From NCBI GenBank assembly GCA_945948775.1, contig CAMFCK010000034.1:1-7467 (forward strand): 7,467 bases of DNA, given 5' to 3'. The position numbers and the translations under genes were made by a program. The stretch is from an uncultured Clostridia bacterium (lineage in GTDB: Bacteria > Bacillota > Clostridia > UBA1381). The notes under the pieces are model-generated. The model had not been told where the DNA came from. It worked only from the letters and a program-made list of their open reading frames with translations, and did no database searches. This document shows positions 1 to 6,688 of this stretch, one piece after another; position 1 is the first letter of the stretch, and every line of letters begins with the position of its first letter.

Positions 1-673
<673 letters not shown>

Positions 674-712
674 TCATACATAGCCTGCCGGCTGAGTCAT
701 TCTGAATTTTTA

Positions 713-793
713 GCCTTGTTCTTCACGGCGCGCGCTGCCTGTCGGCGCCTGCCGACTAAACTCGCTCTTTACTTTGACGCTTTGTTCTTCGCG
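713..793. repeat. Pair of 15-bp imperfect direct repeats flanking and partly overlapping hairpin repeat copy 1
   Basis: GCCTTGTTCTTCACG at 713-727 and GCTTTGTTCTTCGCG at 779-793 (plus strand) agree at 13 of 15 positions. A related, more divergent stretch begins near 815 (GCTTG then CCTTCGCGG), just before copy 2 of the hairpin repeat. The metG-proS gap therefore looks built from partly duplicated modules, not simple unique spacer. No function can be read from this. Confidence 0.5.
721..761 (-). repeat. 41-bp GC-rich hairpin repeat, copy 1
   Basis: Read on the minus strand it begins GTTTAGTCGGCAGGCGCC. It matches 823-863 at 38 of 41 positions; the differences are at 725, 734 and 735. The core at 741-756 is a perfect hairpin, GTCGGC-AGGC-GCCGAC on the minus strand, and all three differences fall outside it. 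An alternative pairing of GGCGC with a downstream GCGCC is also possible in both copies. No T-run follows, so it is not a typical intrinsic terminator. A weaker partial match to the same core occurs at 683-695 (11 of 13 positions). It sits between metG and proS and is probably a member of a dispersed intergenic repeat family, which this window alone cannot prove. Confidence 0.85.
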
Positions 794-822
794 TGAAACG
801 TATTTTCATTCTACGCTTGCAC

Positions 823-863
823 CTTCGCGGCGCGCATTGCCTGTCGGCGCCTGCCGACTAAAC
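823..863 (-). repeat. 41-bp GC-rich hairpin repeat, copy 2, overlapping the metG stop codon
   Basis: Second copy of the repeat, 102 bp from the first. On the minus strand it starts GTTTAG, which is the last Val codon plus the TAG stop of metG (858-860), so the unit overlaps the gene end. The 6-bp stem hairpin (843-858) begins at the final base of that stop codon. In the frame starting one base into the repeat, the unit and its flank encode an open 18-codon stretch, FSRQAPTGNARREGASVE, ending at TGA (806-808). That frame is shifted by one base from metG and is probably not translated here. Confidence 0.85.
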
Positions 864-2777
864 AATTTCCGCTCCGCTTTGTATATCCTCTTTTACAGTT
901 GTCAGAACCGACAGTTCATCATTATATTCCGCCGACAGAATCATGCCCTGCGACTCAAGCCCCATCATCTTGCGCGGCTTGAAATTGGCTACAAACACAA
1001 CATTTTTCCCGATAAGCTCCTCCGGCGAATGGAATTTTGCTATACCGGATAAAATCTGACGTGTTTCGCTGCCTACCTGCAGCGTAAACCGCAGGAGCTT
1101 ATCCGATTTTTTAACTCTTTCGCACTCAATGACCTTGCCCACTCTCAAATCCAGCTTTAAAAAGTCGTCAAACTCGCAGAAATCCTTAAAAGGCGCAAGC
1201 TCAATTTTTTCCTCCTGCGCGTTTTCCGCGGCAAGCTCCACAAGCTTTTTATCTATGTCAATACGAGCAAACAGCGGCTCCGGCGCGCCGACCTTTGTTC
1301 CCGGTTCAGTTGCCCCGAAGCTCTTGATGCTATTATAATCAAGAGTCTTTGCATTAATCTGTGCGGCAATCTTCTCAGCCGTATCCGGCATGAACGATGA
1401 CAACAGCGCCGCAATTATGCGAATTGCCTCGGCGAGATTATAAAGAACAGTACCCAGTCTTGATCTGTCCTGTTCATTCTTTGCCAGAACCCACGGCGCA
1501 GTTTCGTCAATGTACTTGTTCGCGCGGTCAACTATGTGCCATATTTCATCAAGGCTGTCCGCTATATGCCAGGTCAGCATTTTTTCCTCAATCTTTGTCA
1601 CGCTCTCTATACATACCGTCTTCAAACCCTCGTCAAATTCACCCGGTACGCTGTCCGGCTGAATTACGCCGTCAAAATATTTATTTATCATGGCAACGGT
1701 TCGATTAACAAGATTTCCGAGCGTATTTGCAAGGTCGGAATTATACCGGCTCATAAACACGTCATATGTTATCGTGCCGTCGTTTGCAAAAGGCATCTCA
1801 TGCAGCGAATAATATCTTACCGCGTCCACCCCGAAATGACGAACCAAATCCTCTGCATAAATCACATTTCCGCGCGATTTTGACATTTTTTCCTCACCGA
1901 ACAGCATCCACGGGTGTCCGAACACCTGCTTCGGCAGCGGCTCACCCAGCGCCATCAGCATAATCGGCCAATAGATAGTATGAAAACGCAGTATATCCTT
2001 GCCGATTATATGCACATCAGCAGGCCAGTATTTTTTGTAAAGCTCACCCTTCTCGTCAGGAGTATAGCCAAGCGCCGTGATATAATTTGAAAGCGCGTCT
2101 ATCCACACATATATAACATGCCCCGGATCAAACTCCACCGGTATTCCCCATGTGAAGCTTGAACGCGAAACACATAGATCCTGCAGTCCCGGCTTTATGA
2201 AATTGTTTATCATCTCTTTTTTACGCGATTCCGGCTGAATAAAGTCCGGATTTTCCTCAATATACTGCATAAGCCTGTCCTGATACTTGCTAAGGCGCAG
2301 GAAGTATGCTTCCTCTTTGGTCTTTTTGACTTCCCTGCCGCAATCGGGACACTTGCCGTCAACAAGCTGCGTTTCCGTCCAGAAGGATTCGCACGGGGTA
2401 CAGTACCACCCCTCATATTCCGATTTATATATATCGCCCTGGTCGTAAAGCTTTTTAAAAATCTTCTTTACAGCCTCAACATGATAATCGTCGGTTGTGC
2501 GGATAAACTTATCATAGCTGATATTTAGCATATTCGCTATATCCTTGATCTGCCCCGCTATCCTGTCAACATACTCCTGCGGCGCAATGCCCTCCGCCTC
2601 GGCTATCTCCTGAATTTTCTGTCCATGCTCGTCGGTGCCGGTCAGAAAGAAAACATCATCGCCGATAAATCTTCTCCAGCGCGCGATGGCGTCTGTCAGA
2701 ATTATTTCATACGTATTGCCGATATGCGGCTTTCTTGAGGTATATGCAATTGCGGTCGTTATATAAAATTTACCCAC
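858..2777 (-). CDS. metG: Methionyl-tRNA synthetase with C-terminal tRNA-binding domain
   Basis: Class I synthetase that activates methionine and charges initiator and elongator tRNA-Met. It has 639 residues, a normal length for the bacterial form carrying the extra C-terminal domain. The class I signature is PHIGN (residues 17-21, HIGN variant). The zinc knuckle is CTPC (126-129) with CPDC (143-146), a four-Cys single knuckle. KMSKS is at 297-301. The anticodon-binding helical domain spans roughly 340-500. A Trbp111/EMAPII-like OB-fold (about 536-639, DDFLKLDLRVGKV) helps bind tRNA and dimerise. Start: a GTG at 2786 also opens the frame, but it overlaps the Shine-Dalgarno. GTG at 2777 has AAGGAG eight bases upstream and gives the family-like N-terminus MGKFYITTAIAYTS. 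The upstream membrane-protein gene stops 5 bases before this GTG, so translation is probably coupled. The TAG stop lies inside a 41-bp repeat. Confidence 0.97.
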   Translation of the reverse strand: MGKFYITTAIAYTSRKPHIGNTYEIILTDAIARWRRFIGDDVFFLTGTDEHGQKIQEIAEAEGIAPQEYVDRIAGQIKDIANMLNISYDKFIRTTDDYHVEAVKKIFKKLYDQGDIYKSEYEGWYCTPCESFWTETQLVDGKCPDCGREVKKTKEEAYFLRLSKYQDRLMQYIEENPDFIQPESRKKEMINNFIKPGLQDLCVSRSSFTWGIPVEFDPGHVIYVWIDALSNYITALGYTPDEKGELYKKYWPADVHIIGKDILRFHTIYWPIMLMALGEPLPKQVFGHPWMLFGEEKMSKSRGNVIYAEDLVRHFGVDAVRYYSLHEMPFANDGTITYDVFMSRYNSDLANTLGNLVNRTVAMINKYFDGVIQPDSVPGEFDEGLKTVCIESVTKIEEKMLTWHIADSLDEIWHIVDRANKYIDETAPWVLAKNEQDRSRLGTVLYNLAEAIRIIAALLSSFMPDTAEKIAAQINAKTLDYNSIKSFGATEPGTKVGAPEPLFARIDIDKKLVELAAENAQEEKIELAPFKDFCEFDDFLKLDLRVGKVIECERVKKSDKLLRFTLQVGSETRQILSGIAKFHSPEELIGKNVVFVANFKPRKMMGLESQGMILSAEYNDELSVLTTVKEDIQSGAEIV

Positions 2778-2782
2778 TGCTA

Positions 2783-3940
2783 TCACTCCTTAAACTGATT
2801 TTTTATCATTACTGCTTCATTTTTTATTATCCGTGTAATATCACGGCAAAATTCGATTATACCGTCAAAAATACCTGCGCGGTAAAGGCTTATGCAGAAC
2901 ATCGTTATGAGCGGGCCGAAAATCATGCCCCCGATCGCGAGCGTTTTATATCCGACATACATCGACATAAGCGTTATTATCGGGTTCATGCCTATTTTCT
3001 TACTCACGATTTTAGGCTCTATCATCTGTCGCGTGAAAATAACGCACAGATAAATTATTATAAGTCCCACCCCTACCCGGATCTCACCGGACAAAAAGGA
3101 AACTATACTCCACGGCCACAGCACCGCTCCGCTGCCAAAAAACGGCAGCGCGTCAAATATCGCCGTTGCAAGAGCGATTATAAGCGCATATTCCACGCCC
3201 AGAATACTCAATCCGATAAAAAGTATTGTAAAGGTAAACATCATTATAATGACCTGCGCCTTTAAATAACCGCCGACATATTTCTTTATTTCAATTTTCG
3301 CCGCCTCTATTTTATGCCGGAACCGTTCGGAGAAAATCCCGTTTATAGCACCGCTCACCCGTTCCGAATCGCTTATCATAAAATACGATGACAGCAAGAA
3401 CGCTATCATTGCAATGAAGATACCCGGCAACCCCTTTGCAAAATTTCCGGCAGATGTGAATATGGGCGTATATTCTATATCTGCAAGCCCCGCAATGGAA
3501 TCAAACAGATTTTTTGTAAGATTGTCAACCGCCTCCTGCACGCCTGAGGGAAGCATTGCATAAATATTTGCAAACTTATCGGAAATCTCCTTCCATTCAT
3601 AAGTCATATTAACATATATTACGGGGAAATTCTCATAAATGCTCTTTATTTCGTCAACGATCTTCATTATTATTGCCGTGAGTATTCCTCCGAGTACGCC
3701 TACCGTCAGCAAAATCACCAGTATTGCACAAACGGAGCGGGGCAAGCGAAATCTCTTTTCGAGCGCTTTAGCAAGCGGATTTACCAAAAGCGAAAACAGG
3801 TATCCGATTATAAACGGCATAAACAGCCGCACGACGCTGCCGGCAAGCCCTATCAGCTTCGGAAAGAACACTGCCATAAGCACTATCGCCGCAACGCCAA
3901 GCACCGAAATAACAACAAGCTTGACTCTTTTTCCTGTCAT
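2783..3940 (-). CDS. AI-2E family (DUF20/YtvI-like) integral membrane protein
   Basis: Polytopic membrane protein of the AI-2E transporter family (PF01594), 385 residues from ATG 3940. Likely membrane segments lie near 8-26, 37-54, 69-91, 171-189, 228-248, 250-280, 288-303 and 322-350. A soluble loop occupies about 95-165. The family's C-terminal signatures are clear: DALPFFGSG (263-271), the RQMIEPKI region (304-311) and IGMNPI (316-321), then a Gly-rich last membrane region. The family includes autoinducer-2 exporters, Na+/H+ antiporters and the sporulation protein YtvI. Layout and the EPK region recall YtvI, but substrate and role cannot be assigned. The frame extends to a GTG at 3967 (nine more residues, polar and atypical). 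ATG 3940 is preferred because the first membrane helix then begins normally, although its GGGAAG site is weak. It ends 5 bases before metG. Confidence 0.88.
   Translation of the reverse strand: MTGKRVKLVVISVLGVAAIVLMAVFFPKLIGLAGSVVRLFMPFIIGYLFSLLVNPLAKALEKRFRLPRSVCAILVILLTVGVLGGILTAIIMKIVDEIKSIYENFPVIYVNMTYEWKEISDKFANIYAMLPSGVQEAVDNLTKNLFDSIAGLADIEYTPIFTSAGNFAKGLPGIFIAMIAFLLSSYFMISDSERVSGAINGIFSERFRHKIEAAKIEIKKYVGGYLKAQVIIMMFTFTILFIGLSILGVEYALIIALATAIFDALPFFGSGAVLWPWSIVSFLSGEIRVGVGLIIIYLCVIFTRQMIEPKIVSKKIGMNPIITLMSMYVGYKTLAIGGMIFGPLITMFCISLYRAGIFDGIIEFCRDITRIIKNEAVMIKNQFKE
2786..2791 (-). promoter_or_regulatory. Ribosome binding site of metG, inside the end of the upstream gene
   Basis: AAGGAG on the minus strand encodes the final Lys-Glu of the AI-2E family protein and is followed directly by its TGA stop (2783-2785). 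The eight-base spacing to GTG 2777 is ideal and decides the metG start. A GTG at 2784-2786 would overlap the site itself. Confidence 0.8.
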
Positions 3941-3980
3941 AAAAAGCTTCCCGCGCCTTTCTCCCACAATTTAAGCCCTG

Positions 3981-4002
3981 CCTTACCCGTGGGCGGATAA
4001 GG
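3981..4002 (-). other. 22-bp hairpin between the ApgM-like gene and the AI-2E family gene
   Basis: On the minus strand CCTTATCC pairs with GGGTAAGG around a 6-base loop: eight pairs, one of them G-T. It begins 21 bases after the TAA of the upstream gene. What follows is CAGGGCTTAAATT, not a T-run, so it does not look like an intrinsic terminator. It may be an RNA processing or stability element, or a chance stem. Confidence 0.45.
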
Positions 4003-4023
4003 TCTTTTGCGTCTTCTTCGTAA

Positions 4024-5232
4024 TTATTTCTGAAGAAATCTGTTCATCAGTTCATGCCCGACAGGCTCATAGATGCCCGTCTTTTTCGCATTTTCCTCAT
4101 TATAATCAAGTCCGCTTCCGCATTGCTCGTCCGAGTCGTAAATAATATAAGGTACCGGATCGCTTACATGAGTTTTAAGCTTAATCGGCGTGGGATGGTC
4201 AGGCATAATAAGCATACGGTAATCTATACCGCGGCGGTAAAGCTCCTTTCTCAAATATCCGATAACCTGCTCATCAATCAGCTCAACTGCATATTTTTTA
4301 TGCGCCGCATCGCCTTGATGCCCACATTCGTCGGGCGCCTCCATATGTATATATACAAAATCCGAGCCGTTTAAAAGCGCGTCAAGCGCTGCCTTTGCCT
4401 TGCCCGGGAAGTTGCTCTCATAGGTGCCTGTCGCCCCGGGAACTTCTATATTGTTCATTCCTGCGCAAACCGCTATTCCCTTTATCAGATCTACTGCCGA
4501 AATAACGCTGCCCTTCTTTCCGGTCTTTTCTTCAAAATTCTCCAGTACCGGCTTTCGCCCCTCGCCCCATATCCAGATAGAGGTTGCAGGATTTTTGCCC
4601 TCGGCAACACGCTTTTTATTTACCGGATGCTCCCTTAAGATCTTCTCGGATTTCTTCATCATCTCAAGCAGCTTCTGAGCGTTATCGCCCTTAGGAAGAT
4701 AAGCGGCAATCTTTCTGTCGGAGATGTCATGCGGAGGCGTCAGCTCAACGCTTGTGCTACCGCCCTGCCATACCAGCAGATGGCGGTAGCTTACGCCGCT
4801 GTAATAATGTATCATATCGGTATGCAGCTCATCTTCAACCGCCTGTATAAGCTGCTCCGCTTCTGCTGTGGTTATTTCTCCGGCAGAGTAATCCAGCATG
4901 GTTTTATCCTCATAATTTTCTTCATCCGAAAGCGTTACAAGGTTAGTGCGAAAGGTCACGTCATCCTCGCGCAGCTTAACGCCTATTGACGCTGCTTCAA
5001 GCGGCGAGCGTCCCGTGTAGCACTTTCTCGTATCATAGCCCATTACCGACAGATTTGCAACGTCGCTGCCCGGCTTCATACCGTCCAAAACAGTCCTTAC
5101 CAGGCCAAGCTCTCCGTTTCTTGACATATAATCCATATTAGGCTTTTTGGCAACGTCCAGTACGGTTTTTCCTCCGAACTCGTCTATCGCATAATCCGCC
5201 ATTCCGTCACCCAGAACAACAATGTATTTCAT
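4024..5232 (-). CDS. ApgM-like metalloenzyme: cofactor-independent phosphoglycerate mutase or proposed homoserine kinase
   Basis: Alkaline-phosphatase-superfamily enzyme of the archaeal-type 2,3-bisphosphoglycerate-independent phosphoglycerate mutase group, 402 residues. The N-terminus KYIVVLGDGMAD carries metal ligand D9. S56 in KPGSDVANLSVMGYD matches the phosphorylated Ser nucleophile. The other metal ligands are visible as D301 and H305 (EAPDECGH), D345-H346 (MPDH) and H355. Residues GRSPLEAASIGV (74-85) are also family hallmarks. The two-manganese phosphotransfer site therefore looks intact. The group holds true phosphoglycerate mutases (3-PG to 2-PG) and a closely similar set (TIGR02535) proposed as homoserine kinase in threonine synthesis. 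No thr, hom or glycolysis gene lies nearby to decide. ATG 5232 is preceded by AAAGGA (5245-5250) with a 12-base spacer. It lies 70 bp after the DegV gene and about 83 bp before the AI-2E family gene. Confidence 0.9.
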   Translation of the reverse strand: MKYIVVLGDGMADYAIDEFGGKTVLDVAKKPNMDYMSRNGELGLVRTVLDGMKPGSDVANLSVMGYDTRKCYTGRSPLEAASIGVKLREDDVTFRTNLVTLSDEENYEDKTMLDYSAGEITTAEAEQLIQAVEDELHTDMIHYYSGVSYRHLLVWQGGSTSVELTPPHDISDRKIAAYLPKGDNAQKLLEMMKKSEKILREHPVNKKRVAEGKNPATSIWIWGEGRKPVLENFEEKTGKKGSVISAVDLIKGIAVCAGMNNIEVPGATGTYESNFPGKAKAALDALLNGSDFVYIHMEAPDECGHQGDAAHKKYAVELIDEQVIGYLRKELYRRGIDYRMLIMPDHPTPIKLKTHVSDPVPYIIYDSDEQCGSGLDYNEENAKKTGIYEPVGHELMNRFLQK

Positions 5233-5302
5233 CAGTATCTCATTTCCTTTCAGTATACCACAGCCAGAAGCAAAACATGTTCAGCCTCAGGCCTATACCA
5301 TT

Positions 5303-6163
5303 TTATTTCTTTCTGAAAAGCACCGCCAGCGCACCCGGCCCGGTATGCGTTCCGATTATCGGTCCGAACTCGCTTTTCATATATATAACGCCCTGCCCAA
5401 ACTCCTCCTCCAAAAGAGAAATTGTTTCTGCTGCGTAATCTTCATCAGAGTGTACTACTATAAATTCAGGATTTATCGGATCAAAGGAAGCGTCCTCCTT
5501 GATAAGACCGATAAGCTTTTTAAGCATCTTCTTTTTGCCGCGCAGCTTTAAAAGCGGCTCTATCAGCCCGTTGCGTATTGTCAGCACAGGCTTGATGTCA
5601 AGAAGAGAGCCTACTATCGCCGCAGTCTTTGTTATTCTGCCGACCTTTTCAAGATAGTTCAGATCGTCTACCAGAAGATAAACCTCCCAATAATTAAGAC
5701 GCTCTCTGCATTTTTCTATTATTTCGTCCGCTTCTGCGCCCTCTTTAGCAAGCTGCGCCGCATATATGGCAGCATCGGCTACATACACCGAAAAGGACTC
5801 TGTATCAAAAACGCGGATATCCGTTTCGGGATATTCCTCCTTCAGCTCCTTTGCAATCATCTGCGCAGTATGATTCTGACCGCTCGCCTTTGCAGAGATG
5901 GTAAAGAAAATCAGCGTTTCACACTTTTTTGCTTCCTCCAACAGGCGGTCATACATCTCCTGATAAGGCGTCTGCGCCGTTTTCGGATGGATTCCGGTTT
6001 CCCGTATTTTCTCATAAAACTGCGCATTTGACATTTCTGCTCCGACACTATAGCTTTCATCGCCAAAGTTTACCATGAAATTTATCATGCCTATGCCGTA
6101 TTTTTCTAAAAGCTCCGGTGGCATATCCGCACCCGTATCCACTACTATCCCTATTTTATTCAT
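5303..6163 (-). CDS. DegV family fatty-acid-binding protein (FakB-like)
   Basis: DegV-fold protein, 286 residues, close to the family norm. FakB members bind a fatty acid and present it to the kinase FakA, which makes acyl-phosphate for phospholipid synthesis. Recognisable regions are IGIVVDTGADMP (4-15), KTAQTP (61-66, where many members have TSQPS), TISAKASGQNHTA (88-100, usually like SSGLSGTYQSA), DDLNYLEKVGRI (166-177) and GPIIGTHTGPGALAV (267-281). The last contains H273, which corresponds to the conserved His near the lipid carboxylate. No FakA partner is in the window, so the ligand is unknown. Start: two in-frame ATGs exist. ATG 6169 is one base from AAGGAG, while ATG 6163 has a seven-base spacer and overlaps the trmL stop as ATGA, so 6163 is chosen. 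The gene is translationally coupled to trmL. Confidence 0.92.
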   Translation of the reverse strand: MNKIGIVVDTGADMPPELLEKYGIGMINFMVNFGDESYSVGAEMSNAQFYEKIRETGIHPKTAQTPYQEMYDRLLEEAKKCETLIFFTISAKASGQNHTAQMIAKELKEEYPETDIRVFDTESFSVYVADAAIYAAQLAKEGAEADEIIEKCRERLNYWEVYLLVDDLNYLEKVGRITKTAAIVGSLLDIKPVLTIRNGLIEPLLKLRGKKKMLKKLIGLIKEDASFDPINPEFIVVHSDEDYAAETISLLEEEFGQGVIYMKSEFGPIIGTHTGPGALAVLFRKK

Positions 6164-6675
6164 CTGCATTCTCCTTCATTGCTCTGCCATGTATACTGCG
6201 TCAGCTCACCGACTGTTTTTAAATTTTCAAATCCGGTCTGGCGCAGCGCCTCATATACCGTTATTGCTACTGCGTTTGAAAGGTTGAGGCTTCTTGCCTC
6301 GCTTATCATAGGTATTCTCATGCACCGCTCAGGATTGTTATACAAAAGTTCCTCCGGCAGCCCTTTGGTTTCCTTGCCGAACAGCAGATAATCGCCGTCT
6401 GCAAATTTAATATCACTATAATTATTCTTTGCCTTAGTAGTAGAATAAAAATACCGTCCGCCCGGATTTTTTGCAAAGAAATCCTCCAGACCGTCATAAT
6501 ATTGCACTCCGAGCAGATGCCAGTAATCCAGTCCTGCGCGTTTCAGCTTTTTGTCATCGATCTCAAATCCCATCGGCTTTACTATATGCAGCCTGCTGCC
6601 GGTCGCAGCACAGGTACGCGCTATGTTGCCGGTATTCTGCGGAATTTCCGGCTCTACCAAAACTATGTTAAACAT
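6160..6675 (-). CDS. trmL: tRNA (cytidine/uridine(34)-2'-O)-methyltransferase, SPOUT family
   Basis: Single-domain SPOUT (trefoil-knot) methyltransferase. TrmL/CspR enzymes use S-adenosylmethionine to methylate the ribose 2'-O of wobble base 34 in certain tRNA-Leu species, acting as a cytoplasmic dimer. The protein has 171 residues, close to the TrmL size, with no extra N-terminal RNA-binding domain as in other SpoU enzymes. All three motifs are present: motif 1 EPEIPQNTGNIARTC (8-22, including N14 and R20), motif 2 LLFGKETKGLP (97-107) and motif 3 IPM...SLNLSNAVAITVYEALR (121-145), the cofactor-binding knot. ATG 6675 has AGGA 11 bases upstream (6687-6690), overlapping the preceding gene's stop. 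The gene lies 13 bases after the DUF362-ferredoxin gene, and its TGA overlaps the DegV start. Confidence 0.95.
   Translation of the reverse strand: MFNIVLVEPEIPQNTGNIARTCAATGSRLHIVKPMGFEIDDKKLKRAGLDYWHLLGVQYYDGLEDFFAKNPGGRYFYSTTKAKNNYSDIKFADGDYLLFGKETKGLPEELLYNNPERCMRIPMISEARSLNLSNAVAITVYEALRQTGFENLKTVGELTQYTWQSNEGECR
6171..6176 (-). promoter_or_regulatory. Ribosome binding site of the DegV gene, inside the end of trmL
   Basis: AAGGAG on the minus strand lies within the last codons of trmL. The spacing is seven bases to ATG 6163 but only one base to ATG 6169, so it selects the shorter protein and the ATGA overlap (6160-6163). Confidence 0.75.
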
Positions 6676-6688
6676 CTCTTTATCAATC

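Noticed and set aside
741..756. Hairpin of repeat copy 1 as an intrinsic terminator
   Set aside because: The stem is only 6 bp and no T-run follows on the minus strand.
721..863. Two GC-rich repeats with internal palindromes as a CRISPR array
   Set aside because: Only two units, a 61-bp interval partly made of related sequence, overlap with the metG stop codon, and no cas gene in the window.
774..1052. Plus-strand open frame of 92 codons
   Set aside because: It runs through repeat copy 2 and then antisense to the 3' end of metG, with no domain and no good ribosome binding site.
2735..3265. Plus-strand open frame of 176 codons
   Set aside because: It lies antisense to the start of metG and the AI-2E family gene, is rich in Arg, His and Tyr, has no recognisable domain, and is best explained as a shadow of those genes.
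5252..5260. Extended -10 promoter (TGGTATACT on the minus strand) for the ApgM-like gene
   Set aside because: No acceptable -35 element, and transcription would start inside the ribosome binding site at 5245-5250, so the message would lack it.
6161..6169. Upstream ATG at 6169 as the DegV start
   Set aside because: It is only one base from the AAGGAG site. ATG 6163 has the proper spacing and forms the ATGA overlap with trmL.
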